A DNA stretch of 64,000 bases, taken from positions 372,001 through 436,000 of the forward strand of contig JAEHOE010000057.1 of NCBI GenBank assembly GCA_016858145.1, written 5' to 3'. This DNA is from Edaphochlamys debaryana. Taxonomy: Eukaryota; Chlorophyta; Chlorophyceae; Chlamydomonadales. The notes beneath the pieces were generated by a model that saw only the letters and a list, made by a program, of their open reading frames with translations, searched no databases and had not been told where the DNA came from. Each line of letters opens with the position of its first letter. Positions within the stretch are counted from its first letter, which is position 1. The position numbers and the translations under genes were made by a program. Of the stretch, positions 34,909 to 46,163 are shown one piece after another.

Positions 34909-37900
34909 CTACTGCCAGCTGCCGTCGCCTTGGGGCCACACGCTGCCGCCGTCGGCACCACCACCCGAGCCCGTGCCACCGTCCGCCAGGGCTGCGGCGG
35001 CCTCCTGCAGCTGCAGCCGCTGCTGGATCATCTGGAGCTGCTGCATGAGCTGCATCTGCTGGGCCTGGGCCTGCATCTGGTGGGCCTGCATCTGCGCATG
35101 GGCCTGGGCCTGCATCTGCTGGGCAGCCTGGAACTGGGCCTGGGCCTGGAGCTGCTGCGCGTGCAGGCCCATGCCGCCTGGCATAAGCTGCCGCGCGGCC
35201 GCCAGCGCCGCAATAATGTCCGCCGCACCCAGGCCCACGTCCACCGTCTCCTGCCGGCCACCCGCCGGGTAGCAGCCGTACGCTGCGGCCTGCTGCTGGG
35301 CCTGGGCCTGGGCCTGGGCCTGAGCAGCCGCAACCTGCTGCTGGTGCATGTACTGGGCCTGGGCCTGGTGATGGGCGGCGGCGGCGGCGGCCGGGCCCAG
35401 GTTGAGGCCGAGCGGCGACGGCTGCCCGTGGGGGTGGCCGTGGCCGTGGGACAGGTGGGCGTGGGCGTGCATGGGGCCGCCCAGGGAGGCGCTGCTGTTG
35501 TCCGAGTGGGCGGAGGTGAGGGCGCAGCCGGAGGCGCTCGAGCCCACGCGCATTGACGGCAGCGCGCCGGCGGGCGTGCAGGGCGGCAGGGTGGACACGC
35601 TGCCGCCACTGCCCATCGACGGAGCGCCGCTGAGCGCCGGCGACAGCATCGACGCCGCCGTGGCCAGCGGCGGCGGCCGCGTGGGCGTGGCGGCGGCGGC
35701 AGAGCCGGAGCCGGCGCCGCCGGCGCTGCCCGCGTGGGCCGCGAAGCCCACCGACCAGTCGATGGCTGAGATGACGTCCAGCGTGGGGTCACCGGTGGCC
35801 GAGGGCGACAGGAAGGAGTTGTGTAGCAGGCGCTGGTTGTAGGCGGCGGCGGCGGCGGCAGCGGCGGCGGCGGGGTCGTTCGGCATGGGGCTATACGGCG
35901 GGGAGGCGGCGCCAGAGGCGCTGGGGCGGCCGGGGCCGAGGGGCGTCGCGCCAGAGGTATACGGGCCGACGGGGGAGGCGCCGCCGCCGGGGCCGGCGGG
36001 GGTCGTTGGTCCCGGCAGGCCCCATGGCGGCGTGTGCGGGGAGGAGGTGCCCCACACGTCCAGCCCGACGGAAGGGGACCCCACGCTACCCATGCGGCCC
36101 GGCGCCGGCGCAGCGTCGGCGGGCGGGTGCAGGTCCCATGGCGCCGGGGAGCCGGGCCCCATGCGCTCAGAGAGCGACAACCGGGACGGCGGCGCATCGC
36201 CTCCGGCGGCGGCAGCCGCCGCCGCCGCCGCTGCCACGGCGCGGTTGGCGGCGCTGCGGAGCAGCAGGTCCTCGTCTTCGCCGGCGGCGCTGGCGGCGGC
36301 GACAGCGGCAGCGGCACGGCTGCGCTCGGCGGTCTCCATGGCGGCGGCGCGGCCCAGCAGCAGCGCCGCGTGCACCCTGGCGGCGGCGACGGCGGCCTCA
36401 TCGGCGGCGGCGGCAGCAGCATTGTTGCCAAGCAGCAGCGGCCATGACAGGTCGTCCACGCCGCCCGTCGCCGCCGCAACGGCAGCCGCCGCGGCGGCGG
36501 CGGCGGCGGCCGCACCCTGGGCCTGGGCCTGCAGCAGCCGTACGGGCGCCAGGTCCAGATCAGTGCCCTGCTGACGCAGCGCCTCAACGCCCAGGGCCAT
36601 GTCCTGGGCAGCCGCAGCCGCGGCCGCAGCCGCCACGGCGGACGCCCCGACGCCTGCAGGCCCGCCGCCGTCGCCGCCCAGGCCTCCGCTTAGGGAAATG
36701 TTGCGCGAGTCGACGCTGGAAACGTCGGAGAAGCGGCCGTCCTGCAGACCCTCTAGAAGGAAGTGCAGGCTCGAGTCAGGCAGCGCCGCGACGGAGGTGT
36801 AGGCAGGGGCCGTGCTGCGGGGGACGCCCAGGGAGAGCCCCGAGGCGCCGCGACGCGGCGGCGACCGAGCCCCGCCAGCGCCACCACCGCGACGCGGCGG
36901 CGACCGGGCGCCGGCGCCGCTGGAGGAGACGCGCTTCTCTGGAGCCTGCTGAGGCACGCGGCCCTCGGGTGACTCGGACGCAGCGTGGCGGCGCGGCGGC
37001 GGCGGCGGCGGGGGCTGCGGCGGCGGCTGAGGCGCGGCGCCGTACGGACCGTACGCGCCGCCGCCAGCGCCCGCCACGAACACGCGATGGTGGTAGCCGG
37101 GCGACGGGGCGGTGGGCGGCAGGCCTGGGGGCGTCGGGGAGAAGCCACGGCCGTGCCACCTGCCCCGGCCCTCCTCCGTCAGGGGCGGCTCGCCGGGGGA
37201 GCCGTCGCGACCCGGGGCTCCCGCGCCGCCGCTGCGCGACACGCGCCGGCCACGGCCGCGGCTCGTGGGCGGGCTGGGGCCGACCGACGACGGCGGCGTT
37301 GCGGTCGAGCCGGGCGAGGGCTGGCGGAAGGAGCCGCCGCGAGCTGGCGGCGCCGCGTGCGCGGCGTCCTTGCCGCCGCCGCCTCCGCTGCCGGCCCTGG
37401 CGGGAGCTCCATCGGCAGCGGCGGGCTTGGCGGCCTCCTTGGCCTCACCGGCCTCCTCATCCTCCTCCGGCACGGAAACGGCCCCCAGGTCCTCACGGTG
37501 TGCAACCGACACGGATAGGGACATGGACTGGCGAAGCATTCGGCGGCGGCTGGCGCCGCCAGCCACCGGGCCGGCAGCAGGCGCCGCCGTGGCGTCGGCG
37601 CCGGCCGTCTTGGCGGTGCCGGCGCCGTCGGCGGCGGCGGCGGAGGCGCTGACGGCCAGGCACCTGGACGACTCCCCGCCCAGCGCCGCCACGGCGTTAC
37701 GCATGGACGTGTTGCAGGAGCGCGTGCGCACAACCGTGATGCTGGAGGCCTTGGCGACGGCGGCGGCGGCGGCAGCAGCCGCGGCGGCGGCGGCGACGGC
37801 CGTCAGCTCATCGCCGGCCACGTCAGCTCCAGGAACGGACCCCGCGCCGCCGGTGGAGCCCGGGCTGGCAGCGCCGCCAGGCTCGGAGTTGGCCGCTGCA

Positions 37901-39302
37901 CCGCTCTGTAGCTCGGCGGCGTCCGCTCCGACAGGCGCGCCGGCGGCGGCGGCGGCAGCAGAAGCGGTGCTGCTGGGGGTCTCCGCGCCGCCGCCGCTGC
38001 TGGTGCTGGCGCCGCCGCCGCTGGTGGCGCCGCCGCTGCGGAGCGCCTTGGCCGTCGCGGGGCGCAGCGGCTCCGCAGGCGGCGCCGTCGGCGGCTTGAC
38101 GATGCGCACCGGCATGGTGGCCGGCGGCAGCAGCGCCGCCGCCACGGCCGCCGTGGCCCTCATGAGGTCGCCCTCTCCAGCCAGGTCCACCGTCACCTCC
38201 CCGTGCTCGATCTCCGCCAGCGGGTGCGCCTGGGCGGCGTGGGAGAAGGACACGCGCGGGCGGCGCTTGGGCGCCGCGGCCGACTGCGCGTGCTGCTCGC
38301 CGGGCGAGGTGAGGTCCTCGTAGCCGTGAGGCGTGGGCGGGGCGGCGTCGGCGGCGGCGGCCTGGCGGGCCTCTGCCTCGGCAGCGGCGGCGGCGGCAGC
38401 GTCAGCGAACGCCTGGGCCTGCGCCTCGGCCTCCGTCTCGGCAGCCCGGGCTGCGGCTGCCTCGGCGGCACGGGCAAACGCCGCGGCCTCGACGGCCCGG
38501 GTGATGGCGGCGGCCTCGGCGGCCTGGGCGCTGACGGCCGTGGCGGCGGCCTCGACGGTGCCGCGCGACGATGAGGAGCGCTCAGCGGATGAGGTGGACC
38601 GCTCCGACGTGGCTGGCTCCTCCACAGGCTCCAGGTACGCGGGAGGCTCCCCCAGGTAGTCATTGGTGTCGAGGTAGCCGCGGTTGCGGCTGTGGGGACC
38701 GTAGCTGAAGACCGGGCGGGTGCGCGGCGCGTGAGCGGAGTGGGAGCGGCGGAGCAGCGCGCGGCGGCCGGCCGGGGAGAGGTGGGGCAGCAGCGCGGCG
38801 GCGGCGGCGGACAGGGAGGGCGGCGCAAAGCTGTACGCGTCGGACGGGAGGTAAAGGTTGCTGTCCAGGGCGCCGGAGGCAGTGCCGCTGGTCGAGATGC
38901 TCTCGGCCCGCGACTCGCCACCCTGCGGACGACAGCGCGGCGAGTGCTTAGTTGCGTGCTCTACGTGTATGTATGCAACAGAACGAAAGAGCAGCGCGCT
39001 TCTTTGCGGGGAGCGGAATAGCGGAGCTCCCGTTCGGCGTGTCCTACCTCCGACTGCAAAGTGCTCAGTCGTGCTGACTCCCCCGCGCTGCTTGTCGAAA
39101 CGCTGGCCACTCCCCATGGAGCGCCACTGGTGCAACTACCGCAAGGTAGCAATGAATTGCCAGCGCTGTTTGTGGCCGTCGTTGGCGCGGTCTCGCCTCC
39201 GACGACGACTTGCGGGCGAACCGTCAGGTCGCCCGCAGAGCGAGCGCGTAGCGACTTCAGCGCCCATATCTCCTCCTGTATGTCCTGGATGTCGTCGGCC
39301 AT
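34909..39302 (-). CDS. Large low-complexity (Ala/Gly/Gln/Pro-rich) protein, unknown function
   Basis: Two exons: 39048-39302, starting MADDIQDIQEEIWALKSLRA, and 34909-38922, joined in phase (QSE|GGESRAES) to 1,422 residues. I do not recognise it. Residues 1-25 look like a short amphipathic helix. The second exon carries Ser/Arg patches such as RRSHSAHAPRTRP, an Ala/Glu-rich helix-forming stretch, many poly-Ala runs, Pro-rich segments, then near the C-terminus alternating Gln-Ala (QAQAQAQAQQQ) and long Gln/Met/Ala coiled-coil text (MQLMQQLQMIQQRLQLQEA). It ends DGSWQ. The single 4 kb open exon among intron-dense neighbours is striking, but its composition itself suppresses stop codons. A scaffold or condensate-forming role is possible and unproven. 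Opposite-strand frames of up to 548 codons are shadows of its repeats. Confidence 0.75.
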
Positions 39303-41185
39303 TTTCCGACGCAGAGGAAGCGCGCAGGCAGGAGCTCAAACCCAAGGGGAACCGGGCTCCGGCCCCCGGCGAAGCAACAGAAGGCCGCGCTGCGGCCCCC
39401 GCATGTGAGCAGGCCCTGGGATATGCACAAGGCCGCAAGCAGAGAAGGGGTTAGAGCAGACTAGGGGATGGCCGAACGCATGGCACACAGCGGCTGAGCT
39501 CCGGCGCCGTTTATCGCGTTTGTGGCACCGAGTAGCTGAATGGCACTGCTTGTGCGCAAGCCTAACGGGCTAAGAGACCGCATACCCGACTGGAAGCGCC
39601 CCCACGTCCCTACCTTGTGCACCTTCTAGCGCTGGATTTTGCTAGTGGCAGCCGCGGGCAGCGCTGCTTGGCCTCATACTCGTGAGCGGCTTAAAGGTGC
39701 CAGGGGACAGGGAGGCAGTGCTGTGGAGCCTTCGTCGCTCGGCAAATGCGCCGGGCTCTCCTAGAATGTCCTCCACGGACGACAGTTCACAGCAGTGAAT
39801 GTCTGGTATGTCCCTACTCTTGAGAGGCGGGTGGCAGAAGGCCTTGCCCGCCCCAGACGAGGCAGTGGAACACCACCCCAAGTTGTTCAACTCGCGTATT
39901 GTGCTTTACTTTGTACTGAGGGTATTCTTATCAATCAAAGTATGTGCCATACAGAGCTCGCGAGTGTGCTTGTGTTGCGCGCAGCAGGAAAGAGCTGACC
40001 GCCTCCCATGCCTGATCGCCTCCGGACGCCTGCAGCTGCACCAGCGCCCACACACGACCCTTTGTACAGGTATGAGCATGAAAGGGCGGACACAGAGACA
40101 GAGCGGCATGCCGGAGGTCCGGGTGTCGGGACGGCGTCGGGCGCCGCGCTGGTGCCGTAGCCGAGGCGTCGAGGTGCTGCTGCCCTGGCTCGCGATATCG
40201 GGACTCACGGAATGGATGCCCGAGACGCGGAGCAGACGCTCCAAGAGGTGCTGCCCGTCACAGTTCAGAGTCCGGTCGCCGGCAGGGCACGGCGGCAGAG
40301 CGGCAGGCAGGAGGCCCTGTCAGGTGGCCCGCTGCCCAACGCTGCCAACGCGGTCGGAAGCCAGGCAGCTGGCCCGTGTCTTGCATGATATAGATATGCG
40401 AAGGTCTGCGAGTGACGACTGGGGGCAATTGGGGCCCGTGCTCCGCCCTCAGCTGCCTGTCTTCCTGCTTCACTGCTTGAGCAGCCGGGTGTAAGGGCCC
40501 AAGGGGGCGCCGTCGCGCCGTGGCCTGACGGCTGACGGGTGACGGCGTTACGCTGGTCAAGTGGTCATCCAGGCCACGGCTTGTGATACGCGACCAAACC
40601 TGAAGGTGCATCTGAGGGTACCCTACACTTCCAGTGCTGTGTCGTCTGCGATGAGGGGGCAGGAGTACTCTGGTGAAGGACTGGGACGGCACGCGTGTCC
40701 GCTCGGTTGGGGCAGGGGCGCATGCCAGGGTCAGCCCTGGTGAATGCCGAGTGAAGGGTGAGACCCCAGCCCGATGGAGGCCGCTACTCCCAGCGTGAAG
40801 CATCAGCCGCTCGTAACCCACAGCGGGGGCACGTGAGCACCCGGAAGGGCGGTGGCGAACCCAGGAGACTGAGGGGACGGCCAAGGGCGTGTAAGCGTCA
40901 CGCCAGGCAATTGGTGTTACACCTTCGGTAGGTGCGGTGGGTGTGGCCTACTGCGGTGGGTCACGTGGTGAGCTGACGAGGGCTACACGTGCAACTCGCA
41001 ACCGCCCGAGACCTCGACGGAAACACACGAGCGTACTCCACTCCTCCTCAGTCCTCACGCTTCACGCCTCGACTGGTGAATTGGTGGTCTCGGGGCCGTG
41101 CCCTGTTGGGGTTGAGCAGCGGGGCGACCTCCAGCAGCCCCCTGCCCTGCCCCCTGCCTGCCCCCTGGCCCCACACCGCCAGCGC
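39303..41185. other. 1.9 kb gap between two minus-strand genes
   Basis: Holds the promoter of the low-complexity gene and the 3' UTR of the JmjC gene. Frames of 231 codons (plus, 39799-40494) and 208 codons (minus, 40258-40884) overlap each other and lack domains. No RNA gene was recognised. Confidence 0.55.
40917..40921 (-). terminator. TGTAA polyadenylation signal of the JmjC gene
   Basis: TGTAA on the minus strand 265 bases past the JmjC stop codon at 41186. Confidence 0.55.
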
Positions 41186-44100
41186 TCAGGACAGCACGGT
41201 CGCCAGCAGCAGCTCCCGGGCGGCGGCGCTGAGCGCTGCGCGGCCCTCGAGCAGGCGCTGGAAGACCTGCACGTGCGGAGGAGGGGGGGGCTGACGTGAG
41301 GTGGAGGAGGGGAGGGGCGCAGAGGAAGCCTTCTACGGGTGGCATGGAGGTTGCGGTTGCCCAACGGAGGTGCGAGCGCAGGAGGTCCACAGCGCGCCGC
41401 CGGCTGGGGGGTTCCGGCGAGATGCAGGGGGCTGCACAACCGCAGCACAGCAGCTCATGGCAAGGCAGGCATGGGCGCAGCCTGAACGGTACTCCCCAGC
41501 CTCCCCATTACGCCCCCCCCCCCGTCATGAACCCCCGCCGCCAAAGCCCTCCCCACCTCATCGGGGTCCGGCACCGTGCCGTACAGCGCCTCGAAGAAGG
41601 GTCCCACCCCGGGGAAGACCGGCTCGGCCGGCGGTGCACCATCGGCTGCCTCGACGCGGGCGCACCAGCTTGGCCCAGGCCCGGGCTTCAAGCCGGGGTC
41701 TGCGCCCCCTGATGGGCCTCCACCGCAGCGGCGGCGCTTGGCCAGAGGCGAAGCCGGCCCAACCTCACCACCTCCCGGCTCAGACGCAGCTGGCCCGGCC
41801 TGCTGGGCTGCTGCCGATGCGCTGCCTGCCGTGCGGTCTTGCGTGGTGTGCCCCTCCTCATCAGGCCCTTGCCCTTGCCCTCCGCCCTGGCCGCCCTCCG
41901 GTGCCGCCTCGCCCAGGGCGTCGAAGGCCCGTGTCAGCAGAACCGCCACCGCCGGCACGCGGCAGCACCGCGTGAGCAGCGCAGCCACCTCTGCCGTACG
42001 ACCCGTGCGGCAGCACATGCCGTACAGCACACGTGCCAGCTGGTGCGGCCGTGTGGCCGCCAGGACGGCCGCCACGCCGCACCCGGTCAGGCCCAGCCTC
42101 GCAGCCTCCGCGCAGGGGAGTAGCGACAGTAGCCCGGCGGTGAGCGGCGCGAGGCGGTGCCGCGGGGGCGCAGCAGCCGGGTGGCGCTGTGACGCCTCGG
42201 TCCCGCCGCCGCCACCCGGTTTCCCGCTGCCACCCCCAACGCCGTTGCCTCCGCTGTCCTCCCCGCAGTCCTGCCGTATCGCGGACACGAGCGCCGCCTC
42301 CACCTCAGCGTCGGTGGCCGCGCAACCGCCACCTCGAGCCCCGCTCTGCACGCTTGCTCCGGCGCCCGTCCCTTGCAGGGGTGCCGGGCCTGGTCCCGCC
42401 TCGGCCTGGGAGTCAGCGAGCCCTCCCGCGCAGCGTACGGCGATCTCCGTGCGCTGTACGGACAACAGCAGCTGCTGTACGATGTCGTCGATGGCGGCGC
42501 GGGCCAGCTGCCGCAGCGTGAAGAGGTTTCGGAGCCCCGGGCCTGGGTCCGTTTCCGTTGCATCCCCGGGCTCCAGCCCCTCGTCCTGACTCGGCTGCCC
42601 CGACTCGGCCCGCCCCGTCTCCACCCAAGCTTTACGCCCTGGCTTCGAGCCTGCATGTGCAGCTGCGTCTGGACAGGTCCCGCCGTTCTGCGCCCCTGCG
42701 GCCTGTGGCCGCACCGCGCAAGGAGCGGCCACCGCCTCTGCTCCCGACCCGGACACCGGAGGGCCGCCCGCGGGGGCTGCAGCTGAGGGCGCCACAGGGC
42801 CCTGGCCGGCCTGGGCCCCGGGGGCCTCCAGCAGCGGGGGGGCCTCCAGCAGCGCCTGCGCCATGGCGGAGCGCCACCAGTAGTTGAGGCCCAGGGTGGT
42901 GCCGGGGCCGCTGTCCACCTGGCGGGGTCGGGATGTGGGGTGGGTTGTGGGGTGGGAGGAGAGCTCCATAGGCAGAGGGGGGGCCGCAAATGGGCGGGGC
43001 CCGGTGCGCGGTCCTCTGCACTCCCGGTGGGCTCCAGGCCGCTGTGGAGTGGGAAGGGCCTCGCACCGCAGCTCACCTCAGTGACACCCGCCCGCCTCGC
43101 CTGCCGCCTGCCCCCCGCGCCTGCCGCCTGCCCCCTGCCCCCCGCCCCCTCCCCCCTCCGCACCTGGTGCCACCAGCCCTCAGGAATGAACAGGGCGTCC
43201 CCTGGCTGGAGGGGGGGGCAGGGGGGGAAAGTGAGAGGCAAGGCCTGGGCCCGGTGAGACCCACACAGGGCTACAGGGAAACTGCAGTGATGGCCAAGCG
43301 GGATGCAGGCCGTCAGGGGCACCGCCCCCACCACTGTCCCGCTCACCCCCAGCTCCGCATGACGGGCCGCAGCCATGGCGGCGGCGAAGGCAGGGTGGCG
43401 GGCCGCCGGGCGGGGGTCGGCGAAGGGCACACCCGAGTGGTTGTGGGCGTCGCCTGGGCGCAGGGGCAGGGGCAGGGGAGAGGGGGAGGGGCAGGGGGCG
43501 TGGGGGAGGGGCAGGGGCGTGAGTGGGCAGAGAGCCAATGGCCAGGCGTGGCGGTAGGATGCCAGCGGCAATAGGCTCTCGATGCAAGACCGGTTACGCA
43601 CCCGTGGCGGGCCAAGGTCTTTGACGCTTCCCCGCAGAACCATTTCCCGTCCTTCGCGGCCCCCACCCGTGATGCTCAGCGGGTAGACGCAGGGCGTGAG
43701 GTGGGGCGGTATGAGCGTGACGGCCTTGCGCCCCGCCGCCACGGCCAGCAGGTTGTGGTGCGGGTCGGTGTGCAGGGAGGAGCGCACGGAGCTGCGAGGG
43801 CCGGGAGGGGAGGGGAAGGAAAGGTCGGGGACCAGCGCCGCCAGTGTCTAAGCGGGACCAGGTTATGCCAAAGCTGTAGGCGGAGGCCCCGTCGCACGCC
43901 CCAAAGCGCGATCATCCTCGTCGGGGGCGTGGCAAGCGACCGTCCTGCGCCACCGCCTCCACTGACCGAGCATCCACCCCGCGCCCCAAGGCTCCTCGGC
44001 TTTCCCTCTTGCCTCAAAGGCCCGGGCTTTCCCTCCTGCCCCCATCACTGCCCTCCTGTGCTCATTCCGCGCCAGTGCATGAAAAGCGCAGCCATGCTCT

Positions 44101-45539
44101 TGCAATACGCGTAGCAAGGGGACCCTGTCCCACCTGTACCTACCTGGGTTCTGGCCCCAGCTCTCCAGCCCCGGTCCCCACCCGCTTGTCTGGCAGGCCT
44201 CAGCGCCAGACACTCCCCGTTGGGAATACCACAGCCTGCAGGGCCCCTGCTCCCCTCCTGGTGGTATCTCTTCCCGTCCGCCGCTCACCCCGCGCTGATC
44301 CACAGGTTGTTGGAGTGGAGCCGCTTCCCCGCCAGGCAGGCAGGCAGGGGCGCGTCCGCCAGGAGAGGGGCCAGGGCTGCGGGTCGCGGGCCGCAGGGAG
44401 CAATGAAGTAAAACGAGTTCATGGGGAGGACAGGTCAAGGCCATGTTCCCTCAGCGTCCTTGCTAGGGATCGACTCCCGCCAAGTAGGGGCCCGCTGTGG
44501 ATCCCAGAGCCGAGGGCCTTGAGTGCAGTACAGAGGGGCCTCTGGAGCCCAGAGCTGAAGGCCTGGGGAGAGGGGCATCTGGAGCCAGAGTTGAGGGCCT
44601 GTAGCCCAGCCGGACACACGTAACCCCTAGCGGGCCACCTGGAGCCACTCATCCCCCATCGGTCCCTGGCATGCCCCCACGTGACCCACCTCCGTCCAGC
44701 GGCTGCTGCGCCAGGTAGGCGTGCAGCCGCCGCCCCCCGCCGTCAGCGCCGGTCAGCGCAGGGCTCCCACAGCTCCTGCCGCCCTCGTCACTGCTGCTTG
44801 CTCCCTCCGAGCTCCCATCGTCGTCCTCCTCACTTTCGTCTTCACTGCCGCTGCTGCTCGCCCCGCTGCTGCCAGCTTGCTCGCCGGTCCTGCCGCTGCT
44901 TGCACCGCCTGGCGAGGGCGGGCTGGAGTCCTTGCCGCTTCCTTTTGCCCTGCCCCTGCCATTGCCTGCCTCCGCCTCCTCCGCCTCTTCGCCTCTGCAG
45001 GTCGCTGACCGCCGGTGCTGCGGCCCTGCCGGCGGCGCATCAGCACCAGCCGGCGAGTGCCAGGCTCCAGGCGGGGTCCCGCCCGGATCCCCTGGATGCC
45101 CCCCAGCTGGCTCCGTGCCGCCCTCGTGCGCGTGTGGCGGGGCCTGCCAGCCCCCCTCGGGCCGCAGCCCCGCCAGCAGCTGGCCCAGGGTCACCACCGC
45201 GGGGCTGCGGCGGGCGATGTCGCCGTAAAAGACCGGCGAGGAAGACAGCATGACCTGCACGCGATGAGGGCAACACCTGTGAGCTTCCGGAGCCCTGGCT
45301 GGGTGCCCTGGCGGCTCGGCGATACACGCCTTACTCACCTGAACCTCGGCAGAGCCCGCGAGCTCCGAGAGCCGTCTCAGTCCGTCCGCACCGCCCCATC
45401 TAATGGCCGGCGTCCATGCCGCGAGCAGACCCTGGAACAGCAAGGGCTCGCTTGCGACCTCTGCCCAGCTGATCAACGCAGTCGCGGCATCGTGCTCCAG
45501 GTCGCGATACATGTGAACCGCCACCGGCCGAGTCGCCAT
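41186..45539 (-). CDS. JmjC-domain Fe(II)/2-oxoglutarate hydroxylase (JMJD7/TYW5/FIH-like)
   Basis: Eight exons join in phase to 856 residues: 45339-45539, 45254-44690, 44376-44289, 43791-43667, 43453-43347, 43205-43164, 42918-41557, 41266-41186. The start is MATRPVAVHMYRDLEHDAAT. The JmjC cupin core is clear. LHSNNLWISAG|SVRSSLHTDPHHNLL carries the iron-binding HxD (His about 292, Asp about 294) and is followed by GRKAVTLIPP. PGDALFIPEGWWHQ supplies the distal His (about 375), and LGLNYWWRSAM ends the core. Between the N-terminal helix region and the core, exon 2 carries a disordered, acidic insertion (SEDESEEDDDGSSEG). Exon 7 adds over 300 residues rich in Gly, Ala and Pro with scattered hydrophobic helices. 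The substrate cannot be read from the sequence: histone, ribosomal protein, GTPase and tRNA are all targets within this fold. It is head-to-head with the CASC3 gene. Confidence 0.85.
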
Positions 45540-46163
45540 CGCATGCGGGACCCAAAGGACTTTCTAAGCGTACCGGCAGCCTACCGCTTCAAAGTGCAGG
45601 ATCCCGCATATGTATTCGGGGTGAGCAGACCGGGGCGCTGGTATTGACTGGAATGGCATGTTGGGGCGGGTGGAGGAATCCGGGGGCCTCTGGGGGCACC
45701 AGCCCGCGAAGGGGCAGCGTGCCTGTGTGTGCGCGTCCATGCCCAGCGCCGGGATACCCTTGACTATTCTACCTCACGCCCCCCCACGAGAGGACTGCAC
45801 GTTCCCACAACCTTAGGCCTCTTCCCTCGCCCCTCCATTCAAGGTACCCAGCCTTCTCCTGGCCTCGGCATGGGGGATACGGCGAGCTCGGGACCGGGGT
45901 TGACCATGCCGTTGAAGCCCCCCCCGCTTGTCAATGTCCATAGTTCTTGCCATGCTGCTGTAGTTGATCTGCCGGAAGGCTTTAGCGCGCGCCACAGCAT
46001 CTCTTTCGCAAGTCTGCACCGGTGCTGGTGGTAAGCTACTGAGTATCGGACGAACACAGCTGCGCTCAGAGAACCAAGCTAAAGGCCGCTTGGTCAAATC
46101 GTCTGAGCGGTCTCGGCGCCCATTGCGCGCATTGTGACGGTGCAGGGAAGCTCGAATCTCGCG
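45540..46163. promoter_or_regulatory. Shared divergent promoter region (JmjC / CASC3)
   Basis: The 624 bases between two divergently oriented start codons (45539 minus, 46164 plus) must contain both promoters and both 5' UTRs. No TATA box stands out. Confidence 0.6.

Noticed and set aside
36006..37652. 548-codon plus-strand open frame
   Set aside because: Antisense shadow of the Ala/Gly/Gln-rich gene at 34909-39302; composition is Arg/Pro runs produced by reading GCC/GCG repeats backwards.
34909..39135. Taking the low-complexity gene as a single 1,408-codon frame
   Set aside because: The first 70 codons of that frame read intron; a strong GTAGGA donor and CCGCAG acceptor join the true start at 39302 in phase.
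39510..39600. tRNA-like stretch with a D-arm-like TAGCTGAATGG
   Set aside because: No matching acceptor stem or T-arm could be folded by eye.
39799..40494. 231-codon plus-strand frame as a gene
   Set aside because: No domain, no splice context, and an equally long frame opposite it.
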